Shown here in pieces: positions 44,855 through 54,730 of a DNA stretch of 64,000 bases. Position 1 is the first letter of the stretch. Each line of letters starts with the position of its first letter. Source of the stretch: Aquimarina sp. Aq107 (GTDB lineage: Bacteria > Bacteroidota > Bacteroidia > Flavobacteriales > Flavobacteriaceae); contig NZ_OX030782.1 of NCBI RefSeq assembly GCF_943733665.1, forward strand, positions 4,636,501 to 4,700,500, in the 5' to 3' direction. The translations under genes were made by a program, and so were the position numbers. The notes beneath the pieces were generated by a model. That model was not told the origin of the DNA. It worked only from the letters and a program-made list of their open reading frames with translations, and did not search any database.

Positions 44855-46239
44855 CAAAAACAAGCTCTGAAGCTTTAGGAACACAACCCATTGGGAAACT
44901 CTTAATACAGCAAGCTGTTCCTGCATCCATAGGAATATTAGTCATGTCACTAAACATGATCGTTGATACTGCTTTTTTAGGAAACTGGATAGGCGGGTTA
45001 GCAATTTCGGCAGTACAAGTAGTTCTTCCTTTTACTTTTTTTATAGGAGCTATTGGTTTAGCAATAGGTATTGGAGGCAGTTCCGTTTTATCAAGGGCAT
45101 TAGGATCTGGAGATCAAGATAAAGCATTAAGGGTTTTTGGAAATCAGACGACACTTACTTTTTTAATTTCTGGTTCATTAGCATTAATTGGATTATTATT
45201 TCAAGATTTTTTTATTGGTTTTCTGGGGGCCGAAGAATCTTTTAAAGAATACGCTCTTGTATACTATAAAATTGTTCTGTATGGTATTGTGATGTTATCC
45301 ATGTCTATGATGGGTAATAATGTAATTCGCGCAGAAGGCAAACCAAAATTTGCGATGGTCGCTATGATATTACCAGCTATAGGTAATATTTTTCTAGATT
45401 ATATTTTAATTAATGTTTTGGGATATGGAATGGAAGGAGCAGCCTGGGCCACTTTTATTAGCTATGCTATTTGCTTTGGATTTATACTATGGTTTTTTGT
45501 TGCTAAAAGCGAACTAAGATTAAATCTAGAATGCATAAAACTAAAAAAGAAAATTGTAAATGAAATAAGTGGTTTAAGCTTTGTAACCTTAGCCAGACAG
45601 GGCACCATTGCTGTTTTGGGAATTCTATTAAATAATGTACTTGGTAATTATGGTGATGAATTAGATATCGCATCTTACGGAATTATCAGAACAGTACTGA
45701 TGTTTGCTTTATTCCCTGTAATTGGTGTTAATCAAGGATTTATGCCAATTGCCGGATATAATTATGGAGCAGAGAAATTTCAACGTGTCCGAGAATCTAT
45801 TAATACGTCTATCACTTATGGAGGAATACTAGCTATTTTAATATTTACCATTATCATGGTTTTCCCGCAACAGTTTATCTCTATTTTTGTGAGCACTAAA
45901 GAATCATTAGATCCTGAAACACTTGCAAATAACAAAGAGATCCTAAATAGGACTCCTTCAGCATTACGAATTGTTTTTCTTGCAACTCCTGTAATCATTG
46001 TACAACTTATAGGATCAGCATATTTTCAGTCTATAGGAAAAGTAATCCCTGCACTATTGCTAAGCTTGACAAAACAAGGCTTCTTTTTAATTCCACTTAT
46101 CCTATTATTACCTACATTTTTTGGAGTTTTTGGAGTTTGGATTGCGTTCCCTATAGCCGATGTAGTCTCTACAATTCTTACGGGATATTACTTAAATAGA
46201 GAGGTTAGAAAAACTTTGGTGCTTCCAAAAAATGTTTAA
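44851..46239 (+). CDS. MATE-family efflux transporter
   Basis: This 462-residue protein has twelve predicted helices in two bundles, with MATE features PIGKLLIQQAVPASIGILV, IGGSSVLSRALGSGDQDKA and GYNYGAEKFQRVRES. It uses Na+ or H+ gradients to export organic cations or metabolites. Overlap with hemH suggests it could relieve porphyrin accumulation; this is only context. Confidence 0.93.
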   Translation: MTKTSSEALGTQPIGKLLIQQAVPASIGILVMSLNMIVDTAFLGNWIGGLAISAVQVVLPFTFFIGAIGLAIGIGGSSVLSRALGSGDQDKALRVFGNQTTLTFLISGSLALIGLLFQDFFIGFLGAEESFKEYALVYYKIVLYGIVMLSMSMMGNNVIRAEGKPKFAMVAMILPAIGNIFLDYILINVLGYGMEGAAWATFISYAICFGFILWFFVAKSELRLNLECIKLKKKIVNEISGLSFVTLARQGTIAVLGILLNNVLGNYGDELDIASYGIIRTVLMFALFPVIGVNQGFMPIAGYNYGAEKFQRVRESINTSITYGGILAILIFTIIMVFPQQFISIFVSTKESLDPETLANNKEILNRTPSALRIVFLATPVIIVQLIGSAYFQSIGKVIPALLLSLTKQGFFLIPLILLLPTFFGVFGVWIAFPIADVVSTILTGYYLNREVRKTLVLPKNV

Positions 46240-46343
46240 TTAATATAAGCACTAGATAAATCAAATATTTTATTTTCTATATTTAGATTTTAGTTTTGAA
46301 ATATCCTTTACAACATTGTTATCAATAATAAAAAATGTATTGA

Positions 46344-48086
46344 ATGAAACAAACCTTCGTCATTATTATTCTGGTATTTATTAATTGGACGTCAGTTTAC
46401 ACGCAGGATATAGACATAAAACTCTATCAAAATATTCCGATGAGGGATGGTATCAAACTATCTGCAAACATCTATTTTCCTAACACTACTAAAAAATCGT
46501 ATCCGGTAATACTTATATATACACCATATGTTAATGATGAGGCAGTTGAAAGAGGAATGTACTTTGCCAAGGAGGGTTATGTCTTTATTACACTCGATCT
46601 TAGAGGTAGAGGAAATTCTGAAGGAGAATACAGACCATTTGAAAAAGATGGGATGGACGGTTATGATGCCGTCCAATGGATAAGTCAACAGGATTGGTGT
46701 AATGGAAACATTGGTATGATGGGAGGGTCGTATCGAGGTATGGTCCAATGGATGACCTTAAAGAATAAACCAACAGCACTTAAAACCATTGTCCCAACTG
46801 CAGCAGTTGGACCAGGTATTGACTTTCCAAAATATGATGGAATATTTAGTAACTATGCTCTACAATGGTTAAATTTTACAGGTGGTAAAAGTAGAAATAA
46901 CAATTTGTTTAATAATGGAACTTTTTGGAGTAATAAAGCGACTAAAAAATATAAAGAGTTTATTCCATATAAAGATTGGGATCTCCTAGCACTAAACAAA
47001 CGTAATCCCGTTTTTCAAACCTGGATTTCTCATCCAGATTTTGATGAATACTGGCAAAATTTTTATCCTACTCCAAAAGAATATGAATCATTTGATCTAC
47101 CTATTCTTACCATAACAGGAGCTTTTGATGCTGACCAACCAGGTGCAATGACCTATTATGAAGATCATATGAAATACGGAAATCCAGCGGGTAAAACCAA
47201 TCATTATTTAATTTTTGGACCTTGGTCTCATGCCGGCACACGTAAACCAGAAACGGAATTGGGAGGTCTTACCTTCGGAAGTGATTCTAAACTTGATATG
47301 AAAAAACTCCATTTGGAATGGTTTAATTGGACACTCAAAAATGAGAAAAAACCAAGGTTCTTAAAAGATCGGGTAAACTATTATATAATGGGCCAAAACA
47401 AGTGGATGTACGCCAATCAAATGGATGCTATTTCAAATGACACGATCACTTACTACTTATCTAGTCCAAATTCTAATGCAAAATTATTAATTGATCCGGG
47501 ACATCTTTCACCCCAAATATCCTCAGTGCCTGACACTGATATTATTGCATATGATCCTTTGGATACGGAAAATACAGCAAGTTATTCGGGATCGGATTAC
47601 TATACAGCACCGATACCAATAGAAGAAAAAGGAAGAATACTATATGTCTCTAATAAACTAGATAACACCACCACAATAATCGGAAGATTCGAAGTAGGGC
47701 TATATATATCTTTAGATGTTCCTGATACAGATCTACAAGTTTCACTAAACGTAGTTAATGAAGCTGGCCAAGTTAAATATATAGGATCTGATATGCTTCG
47801 GTTAAGATATCGCGAGGGATTGAATCAACCAAAATTAGCAGTGCCTGATGAAGTCTTCTTCTGTAAATTTGATACACCGTTTATCACAGCTCTTGAATTA
47901 AAAAAAGGAAGTAGATTTATTTTTTCTATCAATTCTATAAACTCTAAGTATCTACAAAAAAATTATAACTCTGGCAAAGACGTTTCGCTGGAAACAAAAG
48001 AAGATGCTAAAAAAGCAGAAATCACAATTTATCATTCTCCAGAAAACCCCAGTTACATAAAGATCCCTATAAATAGTAAAAAGTAA
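46344..48086 (+). CDS. CocE/NonD-family serine hydrolase
   Basis: This 580-residue secreted hydrolase has a signal peptide (MKQTFVIIILVFINWTSVYT) and an X-Pro dipeptidyl-peptidase-like alpha/beta core. The substrate entry motif is IPMRDGIKLSANIY, and the nucleophile is Ser129 in GMMGGSYRGMVQW. Asp/His candidates lie in TGAFDADQPG and FGPWSHAGT, and a C-terminal jelly-roll lid is present. Substrates in the family include acyl-peptides, cocaine-type esters and penicillins; none can be assigned here. Confidence 0.92.
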   Translation: MKQTFVIIILVFINWTSVYTQDIDIKLYQNIPMRDGIKLSANIYFPNTTKKSYPVILIYTPYVNDEAVERGMYFAKEGYVFITLDLRGRGNSEGEYRPFEKDGMDGYDAVQWISQQDWCNGNIGMMGGSYRGMVQWMTLKNKPTALKTIVPTAAVGPGIDFPKYDGIFSNYALQWLNFTGGKSRNNNLFNNGTFWSNKATKKYKEFIPYKDWDLLALNKRNPVFQTWISHPDFDEYWQNFYPTPKEYESFDLPILTITGAFDADQPGAMTYYEDHMKYGNPAGKTNHYLIFGPWSHAGTRKPETELGGLTFGSDSKLDMKKLHLEWFNWTLKNEKKPRFLKDRVNYYIMGQNKWMYANQMDAISNDTITYYLSSPNSNAKLLIDPGHLSPQISSVPDTDIIAYDPLDTENTASYSGSDYYTAPIPIEEKGRILYVSNKLDNTTTIIGRFEVGLYISLDVPDTDLQVSLNVVNEAGQVKYIGSDMLRLRYREGLNQPKLAVPDEVFFCKFDTPFITALELKKGSRFIFSINSINSKYLQKNYNSGKDVSLETKEDAKKAEITIYHSPENPSYIKIPINSKK

Positions 48087-48288
48087 TCTAGGAAATTCTT
48101 CTAAAACAGATTAACATTAGTATAAATCGATTTGAAATCATACTATCAAAAATACCAATTGAATCAACTAAGGTTAAAATTACGTGAAAATCTTTCTCAA
48201 TAGCCATTTATTCCAGATTTTAGTAGACCATCAAATCTACTAATTATGAATTTTTATGTACTAAGGCATAATCTCTAAACTCAACTAA

Positions 48289-51200
48289 ATGTACTCAAGA
48301 ATTTTTAAACTTACTCTGATTGCTATTCTTATGATTGGCAATTTTTCATCATTAAACGCGCAAACATTTAACGAGGAACTATACGATGCATTAGAATATC
48401 GATTAGTTGGCCCTTTTAGAGGAGGTCGAAGTGCCGCTGTAACAGGTGTTCCTGGAAAACCAAATCTTTTTTATTTTGGAGCCACTGGTGGTGGTGTATG
48501 GAAGACAACCGACGGTGGACGTACCTGGGAAAATATATCTGATGGTTTTTTCGGAGGATCGATTGGTTCTATTTCTGTTTCTAAAAGTGATCCTAATGTT
48601 ATTTATGTTGGTGGTGGTGAAAAAACACTTCGCGGAAATGTATCTTCTGGTTATGGAGTATGGAAAAGCGTAGACGCTGGAAAAACTTGGAACCAATCTG
48701 GTCTTCCCAAAAGTAGGCATATTCCAAGAATAGCGATACACCCAACCAATCCAGATATTGTATATGCCGGTGTTCTAGGAAATATTTATAAACCTACTCA
48801 AGATCGCGGTGTTTATAAAAGTATTGATGGTGGAAAGACTTGGAATAAAGTATTATTTGCTAATCAAAATGCTGGTGCAGTGGATCTAACATTAGATCCT
48901 AATAATCCTAGAATTCTGTATGCATCGACTTGGAATGCAAGAAGAACACCTTACAGCTTAAGCTCTGGAGGTAATGGTTCTGCACTATGGAAAAGTACAG
49001 ATAGTGGAAAAAATTGGAAAGAAATATCTAAAAACAAAGGTTTTGCAAAAGACACCTTAGGGATTATGGGAGTTACCGTTTCTCCTGTTAATAGTGAAAG
49101 AGTTTGGGCTATTGTAGAGAATAAGGAGAAAGGTGGTGTTTACAGAAGTGATGATGGTGGCGAAACTTGGAACCAACTTAACAGTGATCGAAGTCTTCGT
49201 CAACGTGCTTGGTATTACTCTCGTATTTATGCTGATCCAAAAGACAAAGATGTCGTATATGTAGTTAATGTATCTTACCATAAAAGTAAGGACGGTGGAA
49301 AAAACTTTAGTAGTTTCAGAGCACCTCATGGAGATCATCACGATTTATGGATTGCTCCAGAAAATCCAAAACGAATGGTTATTGGTGATGATGGTGGTGC
49401 GCAGATTACTTATGACGGTGGAGAAACTTGGAGTACATACCATAATCAACCAACTTCTCAATTTTACAGAGTTACCACCGATAATAGTTTTCCTTATAGA
49501 ATTTATGCGGCACAACAAGATAATTCTACCATTAGAATTAATCATAGAAGCACAGGTTGGTCTATTTCCGAAGATGATTGGGAATCTACAGCAGGAGGAG
49601 AATCTGCACATATTGCTATAGACCCTAAAGATAATGACATCGTTTATGGAGGTAGTTATGACGGGTTCTTAACTAGAGTAAATCATAAAACCGAAACGGT
49701 AAGATCTATTAGCGTTTGGCCAGATAACCCAATGGGGCATGGAGCAGAAGATATGAAATATCGCTTTCAATGGAATTTTCCGATTATGTTTTCAAAACAC
49801 AATCCAAATAGATTATATACTTTTTCAAATCAGGTTCACGTAACCGAAAATGAAGGTCAAAACTGGGAAGTGATTAGCCCTGATCTTACTAGAAATGATC
49901 CAAGCAAACTTAAATCTTCAGGAGGTCCAATTACTCAAGATAATACATCGGTTGAATATTACTGTACTATTTTTGCTGCTGCCGAAAGCCCTAAAAAAGA
50001 AGGATTATTATGGACTGGAAGTGATGATGGATTGATTCATGTAAGTAAAGATGGTGGAAAAAACTGGAGTAATGTGACTCCTAAAGGGATGCCAGAATGG
50101 ATGATGATTAACAGCATAGAACCTAGTAGTTTTGATGAAGGAACTTGTTATATCGCAGGTACTCGTTATAAATCTGGAGATTTTGCCCCATACCTTTATA
50201 AAACTACAAATTATGGACAATCTTGGACTAAAATTACCAGCGGAATAGCTGGCGAACATTTTACACGTGTACTTCGTGCAGATCCAAAACGAAAAGGATT
50301 GTTATACGCCGGTACAGAAACAGGAATGTACATTTCTTTCAACGACGGTATAAGCTGGAAACCATTTCAATTAAACCTTCCTATTGTACCAATAACAGAC
50401 CTTGTCATTAAAGACAATAATTTGATAGTGGCAACGCAAGGTCGAAGTCTTTGGATCATCGATGATCTTACCGTATTACATCAACTTAGTAATAGTTTAA
50501 AAACTCAAGAAAACATCCTATTCAAACCTAAAAACACATATAGAATGCGTGGTGGTGGAAGAAAAGGTTCTAAAACCGAAGGAACCAATCATCCTAGCGG
50601 TGTAATTACTTATTTTAACCTTAAAAACTTTGATAAAGAAAAAGATACCGTTTCATTAACATATTTTAATACTAAGGGCGATACTATCAAATCTTTTAGT
50701 ACTAAAGCAAAAGAGAAAAAAGATAAATTAAGTGATCTAAAAAAAGGATCCAATCAATTTAACTGGAATATGCGGGGTGATGGTGCAGAAAAATTAAAAG
50801 GAATGATTTTATGGTGGGCAAATCTTGATGGTCCTAAAGCTGTTCCTGGAAATTATAAGGTAAGCTTAAATGTAAATGGAAAAGAGGTTTCGCAACCGTT
50901 CACCATTTTAGCAGATCCAAGAGCAGAAGCTACAGCGCAACAAATGCAACAACAATTTGATTTTATTACTAGTGTAAATGAAATGGTAGACAAAGCACAT
51001 CAATCTATCAAAAAAATAAGGAAGATCAACAATCAATTAAAATCTTTCTCGAAACAATATAAAGAGAATGATAAGACAAAAGATTTAGTTGCTAAAGCTA
51101 AAGATTTACAAAAGCAGTTTGGAGAAATTGAGAAAGCACTATATCAAACTAAAAACCGAAGTGGTCAGGACCCTTTAAACTTCCCTATAAAATTGACCAA

Positions 51201-51396
51201 TAAACTAGGGCATTTAAACTCATTAGTAGGAATGGGAGATTTTGGACCAACAGCACAAGATATAGCTGTAAAAAATGAACTTACAAAACAGATTAACGAG
51301 CAACTAAACTCTTTTGATAAATTAATTTCGGAAGAAATAAAAAGCTTTAACTCAGAATTCAATACCTTGCAGCTTAATTATCTTTTTGTAGAGTAA
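48289..51396 (+). CDS. Large exported BNR/VPS10-repeat protein
   Basis: This 1035-residue protein has a signal peptide (MYSRIFKLTLIAILMIGNFS...) and ten or more sortilin-like BNR repeats (GGVWKTTDGGRTW, GVYKSIDGGKTW, GVYRSDDGGETW, KSKDGGKNF, YKTTNYGQSW). Together these should form a ten-bladed propeller. A C-terminal region with coiled-coil-like helices follows (about 830-1035). This architecture is common in Bacteroidota; it may bind peptides or glycans, or act as a peptidase-associated propeller. It ends three bases before hemJ. Confidence 0.9.
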   Translation: MYSRIFKLTLIAILMIGNFSSLNAQTFNEELYDALEYRLVGPFRGGRSAAVTGVPGKPNLFYFGATGGGVWKTTDGGRTWENISDGFFGGSIGSISVSKSDPNVIYVGGGEKTLRGNVSSGYGVWKSVDAGKTWNQSGLPKSRHIPRIAIHPTNPDIVYAGVLGNIYKPTQDRGVYKSIDGGKTWNKVLFANQNAGAVDLTLDPNNPRILYASTWNARRTPYSLSSGGNGSALWKSTDSGKNWKEISKNKGFAKDTLGIMGVTVSPVNSERVWAIVENKEKGGVYRSDDGGETWNQLNSDRSLRQRAWYYSRIYADPKDKDVVYVVNVSYHKSKDGGKNFSSFRAPHGDHHDLWIAPENPKRMVIGDDGGAQITYDGGETWSTYHNQPTSQFYRVTTDNSFPYRIYAAQQDNSTIRINHRSTGWSISEDDWESTAGGESAHIAIDPKDNDIVYGGSYDGFLTRVNHKTETVRSISVWPDNPMGHGAEDMKYRFQWNFPIMFSKHNPNRLYTFSNQVHVTENEGQNWEVISPDLTRNDPSKLKSSGGPITQDNTSVEYYCTIFAAAESPKKEGLLWTGSDDGLIHVSKDGGKNWSNVTPKGMPEWMMINSIEPSSFDEGTCYIAGTRYKSGDFAPYLYKTTNYGQSWTKITSGIAGEHFTRVLRADPKRKGLLYAGTETGMYISFNDGISWKPFQLNLPIVPITDLVIKDNNLIVATQGRSLWIIDDLTVLHQLSNSLKTQENILFKPKNTYRMRGGGRKGSKTEGTNHPSGVITYFNLKNFDKEKDTVSLTYFNTKGDTIKSFSTKAKEKKDKLSDLKKGSNQFNWNMRGDGAEKLKGMILWWANLDGPKAVPGNYKVSLNVNGKEVSQPFTILADPRAEATAQQMQQQFDFITSVNEMVDKAHQSIKKIRKINNQLKSFSKQYKENDKTKDLVAKAKDLQKQFGEIEKALYQTKNRSGQDPLNFPIKLTNKLGHLNSLVGMGDFGPTAQDIAVKNELTKQINEQLNSFDKLISEEIKSFNSEFNTLQLNYLFVE

Positions 51397-51399
51397 TAC

Positions 51400-51951
51400 A
51401 TGCAAGAATACTATAACTATATAAAAGCCCTGCACCTGATCTTTGTTATTACATGGTTTGCAGGGCTTTTCTATATTCCTAGATTGTTTATTTATCAAAT
51501 CGAAGCCTCTCAAAAACCTTCTCCTGATAAAGAGATTTTAGGTAATCAACTAAAGTTAATGGCCAAACGTCTTTGGTATATTATCACTTGGCCATCAGCG
51601 ATATTAGCAACAACTTTTGCCATTTGTCTTTTGATTTTAAGACCAATGCTTTTAGATCTTCCTTGGATGCACGTAAAGCTAGGGTTTGTCGTTTTACTAA
51701 TTATATATCATCTTAAAAGTCATCAGATATTCAAACAACTACAAATTGGTGTTGTTACATGGACCTCTAATCAAATGAGACTATGGAACGAAGGAGCTAC
51801 CATTATACTCTTTGCCGTTATATTTTTAGTAATTGTTAGAGATGCGGTTAATTGGATTTATGGAGTTGTTGGTATTCTATTACTTGCTATTTTATTAATG
51901 CTTGGAATAAAGTTTTACAAAAGAATAAGAGATAAAAATCCTAATGCTTAA
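51400..51951 (+). CDS. hemJ: Protoporphyrinogen IX oxidase, HemJ/CopD-like
   Basis: This 183-residue protein has four to five membrane segments. The HemJ core has the N-terminal His in IKALHLIFVITWFAGLFY and a conserved later Arg/Lys region (LKLMAKRLWYIITWPSAI). It oxidises protoporphyrinogen IX in the membrane, the step between HemF and HemH. Often named only 'CopD family'. An inverted repeat with terminator form lies inside its first codons (51423-51470). Confidence 0.82.
   Translation: MQEYYNYIKALHLIFVITWFAGLFYIPRLFIYQIEASQKPSPDKEILGNQLKLMAKRLWYIITWPSAILATTFAICLLILRPMLLDLPWMHVKLGFVVLLIIYHLKSHQIFKQLQIGVVTWTSNQMRLWNEGATIILFAVIFLVIVRDAVNWIYGVVGILLLAILLMLGIKFYKRIRDKNPNA
51423..51470 (+). terminator. 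Terminator-shaped hairpin inside the hemJ coding region
   Basis: AAAAGCCCTGCA (51423-51434) and TGCAGGGCTTTT (51459-51470) form a perfect 12-bp stem, ending in TTTT, with a 24-base loop. The G+C-rich codons GCC, CTG, GGG are rare elsewhere in this genome, so the palindrome may be selected. Confidence 0.45.
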
Positions 51952-51972
51952 AAATATAGTTTCCCGTTACAA

Positions 51973-52518
51973 TTGAGTTTTTTCCCAAAAACATATTCAG
52001 CAAAAAATAATCGTACTGTCACGATAAGACAAGCAGTATCCGATGATGCATCGAATTTATTAAAACTAAAACTTCAATATCTAAAAAATACTGAGACGCT
52101 CCCTTTATTTGAAAACGAATATCCAAATGACATTGATCAAGAGAGAGATTTTATAGAAAGGTTTCAGTCAGAGAAAAACAGTATTATTTTGGTAGCCTTA
52201 TGTGATGATGTAATGATCGGAAATATAGATCTCACAGGAAGTTGGCGAAAAAAAATGGAACATACTGGAATGATCGGAATGGGAATTCATACGCAGTGGC
52301 AAAATCAAGGCATTGGAACATTATTGCTTCAAAACACAATAGATTGGGCGCAACAAAACGAAATATTAAAAGTAATTTGGTTAGAAGTATATGAAAGTAA
52401 TCAATCTGGAATTGTTTTATATAAGAAAACTGGCTTTACAAAATCGGGTATTATTCCCAATTTCTTTTTAGAAAACGATGCATATATTGATAAAATTATT
52501 ATGTCTAGAGAGGTATAG
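51973..52518 (+). CDS. GNAT-family N-acetyltransferase
   Basis: This 181-residue acetyltransferase has the acetyl-CoA motif GMGIHTQWQNQGIGTLLLQ and NQSGIVLYKKTGF. No ATG fits: the upstream frame is closed by the hemJ stop and the first in-frame ATG lies far into the domain, so TTG at 51973 is the probable start. The substrate (protein, peptide or small amine) is unknown. Confidence 0.88.
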   Translation: MSFFPKTYSAKNNRTVTIRQAVSDDASNLLKLKLQYLKNTETLPLFENEYPNDIDQERDFIERFQSEKNSIILVALCDDVMIGNIDLTGSWRKKMEHTGMIGMGIHTQWQNQGIGTLLLQNTIDWAQQNEILKVIWLEVYESNQSGIVLYKKTGFTKSGIIPNFFLENDAYIDKIIMSREV

Positions 52519-52624
52519 CCGCTAAAAAACATCTAGATCACGCCTAAAATCATTCTCAAGAGCTGCACCTCACTACTTTTATGTATCTTCGTGTAATTTT
52601 TTAATCCAGTACTGATATAAGCAT

Positions 52625-53491
52625 ATGATCAAATCAATGACAGGTTTTGGGAAGTCTATCCTTCAACTTCCTACAAAGAAAATTACTATTGAGGTAAAAT
52701 CTTTAAACAGCAAAAACTTAGACCTAAACGCTAGAATACCTTCTCAATATCGCGAAAAAGAGCTGGAAATGCGTAAAACCATTGCTAAAACGCTAGAAAG
52801 AGGTAAAGTAGATTTTAGTCTGTATGTAGAAGTCACCGGAGAAGAAAACTCAACTAAAATTAATGAATCTATTGTAAAAGATTACATGAAACAACTAGGT
52901 TCTATCTCTCTTTATGCAAAGCAAGAAGAATTAGAATTAATAAAAATGGCAGTTCGAATGCCAGATGCTTTAAAAACAGAACGTGCAGAAGTTGATAAAA
53001 AAGAATTTGAAGCTATAAAAGGAGGTTTGTCTGATGCTCTTAAAGCTATAGAAAACTATAGGCTTGACGAAGGAAAAGCTTTAGAAAAGGATTTTATTAC
53101 TCGCGTTAAAAACATTGGGGATTTACTTGAAAAAGTAATTGCAATTGATCCAGAGCGTATCGAAGTGGTTAGAGAGCGTTTACACAAAGCTGTCTCTGAA
53201 TTAAAGGAACAAGTTGATGAAAATCGTTTTGAACAAGAATTGGTATATTATTTAGAAAAATTTGATATAACAGAAGAAAAAGTACGACTTGCTAACCATT
53301 TAGAATATTTTACTACCACTATAAATACTAAAGATTCTAACGGTAAAAAATTAGGATTCATTACACAAGAAATTGGTCGAGAGATTAATACCATTGGAAG
53401 TAAATCTAATTATGCTCCAATGCAACAACTGGTAGTTCAGATGAAAGATGAATTAGAAAAAATCAAAGAACAGTTGCTAAATATTTTATAA
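52625..53491 (+). CDS. YicC/YloC-family endoribonuclease
   Basis: This 288-residue protein has the YicC_N signature MIKSMTGFGKS, IEVKSLNSKNLDLNARIP at the N-terminus, and the DUF1732 C-terminal block KLGFITQEIGREINTIGSKS. Family members cleave RNA (E. coli YicC). It precedes gmk and nadD in one operon, as in many Bacteria. Confidence 0.93.
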   Translation: MIKSMTGFGKSILQLPTKKITIEVKSLNSKNLDLNARIPSQYREKELEMRKTIAKTLERGKVDFSLYVEVTGEENSTKINESIVKDYMKQLGSISLYAKQEELELIKMAVRMPDALKTERAEVDKKEFEAIKGGLSDALKAIENYRLDEGKALEKDFITRVKNIGDLLEKVIAIDPERIEVVRERLHKAVSELKEQVDENRFEQELVYYLEKFDITEEKVRLANHLEYFTTTINTKDSNGKKLGFITQEIGREINTIGSKSNYAPMQQLVVQMKDELEKIKEQLLNIL

Positions 53492-53562
53492 CGATTTAGG
53501 ACGATATTTTATAAAAAAGTGGATTTACATAATCCTTTACCCTTCTGGTAAAATTTATATAG

Positions 53563-54135
53563 ATGAAACAAGGAAAACTTATAGTATTGTCTGCACCATC
53601 AGGCAGTGGAAAAACTACTTTAGTTAAATATTTACTACATAAAGAAGAATTAAATCTAGATTTTTCTATTTCTGCTGCTTCTAGAGAACCACGAGGTGGA
53701 GAAGTACATGGAAAAGATTATTATTTTCTTTCTTTAAGAGAGTTTAAAGACAAAATCAAAGCTGATGAGTTTTTAGAATGGGAAGAAGTGTATCGGGATA
53801 ATTTTTATGGAACGCTGAAAACCGAAGTACAACGTATCTGGAATAAAGGAAAACATGTAATTTTTGATATTGATGTAGTTGGAGGATTGGATATTAAAAG
53901 AATCTATCCTGATCGTACATTAGCTATTTTTGTAAAACCACCTAGTATCGAAGAATTAAAAATTCGATTAAAGAAACGCAAAACTGAGTCTGAAGATAAG
54001 ATCAATATGCGAGTTGCTAAAGCATCTACCGAATTAGCTACTGCTCCACAATTTGATGCTATCGTTACCAATGATGATTTAGAAAAAGCAAAAGCAGAAG
54101 TATTACAACTAGTCAAAAAATTTATTCTAGGATAA
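53563..54135 (+). CDS. gmk: Guanylate kinase
   Basis: This 190-residue enzyme phosphorylates GMP to GDP. Walker A APSGSGKT is at 11-18, with the GMP-binding SAASREPRGGEVHGKDYYF and a lid region RLKKRKTESEDKI. It starts 71 bases after yicC and is followed by nadD after 13 bases. Confidence 0.97.
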   Translation: MKQGKLIVLSAPSGSGKTTLVKYLLHKEELNLDFSISAASREPRGGEVHGKDYYFLSLREFKDKIKADEFLEWEEVYRDNFYGTLKTEVQRIWNKGKHVIFDIDVVGGLDIKRIYPDRTLAIFVKPPSIEELKIRLKKRKTESEDKINMRVAKASTELATAPQFDAIVTNDDLEKAKAEVLQLVKKFILG

Positions 54136-54148
54136 ATAGAGATTTCTA

Positions 54149-54730
54149 ATGAAAAAAATAGGTTTATACTTCGGAACATTTAACCCTATTCATGTAGGTC
54201 ACTTAGCTATTGCGAACCATATGGCCGAATATTCTGATCTTGATGAAATATGGATGATTGTAACGCCTCATAACCCTTTTAAAAAGAAGAGCTCGCTATT
54301 AGATAATAACCATAGATTAGAAATGGTCTATAGAGCTACCGAATCCTATCCTAAACTAAAACCAAGTGATATTGAATTTAAGTTACCTCAGCCCAATTAT
54401 ACAGTTCATACATTAGCTCATCTACAAGAAAAGTATGATAATCATCAATTCAATTTGATTATGGGAGAGGATAACCTAAAAAGTTTCCATAAATGGAAAA
54501 ACTACGAGGTTATTTTAGAAAACCACAATGTCTATGTGTATCCTCGAATTTCTGAAGGCATAACAGATCATCAATTCAAGAATCATACTAAGATTCAGAA
54601 AGTCAATGCTCCTATCATGGAAATTTCTTCAACCTTTATACGAAAAGCCATTTCTGAAGACAAAAACATCAAACCACTATTATCAAAAGAAGTGTGGGAA
54701 TATATTGATGAAATGAATTTCTACAGATAA
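54149..54730 (+). CDS. nadD: Nicotinate-nucleotide adenylyltransferase
   Basis: This 193-residue enzyme makes deamido-NAD from nicotinate mononucleotide and ATP. The nucleotidyltransferase motif GTFNPIHVGH is at 9-18 and the ISSTFIRKAI motif near the C-terminus. It is the last gene of the yicC-gmk-nadD operon, and its end overlaps the convergent gene at 54721 by ten bases. Confidence 0.96.
   Translation: MKKIGLYFGTFNPIHVGHLAIANHMAEYSDLDEIWMIVTPHNPFKKKSSLLDNNHRLEMVYRATESYPKLKPSDIEFKLPQPNYTVHTLAHLQEKYDNHQFNLIMGEDNLKSFHKWKNYEVILENHNVYVYPRISEGITDHQFKNHTKIQKVNAPIMEISSTFIRKAISEDKNIKPLLSKEVWEYIDEMNFYR

Noticed and set aside
46291..46298. TAGTTTTG before the CocE-type gene
   Set aside because: There is no TTTG at the proper distance upstream, so I do not call it.
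48403..49611. Several long frames antisense or out of phase within the BNR-repeat gene
   Set aside because: They come from the repeated codon pattern of the true gene; residue use is unlike real protein, rich in Ser/Arg/Ile runs.
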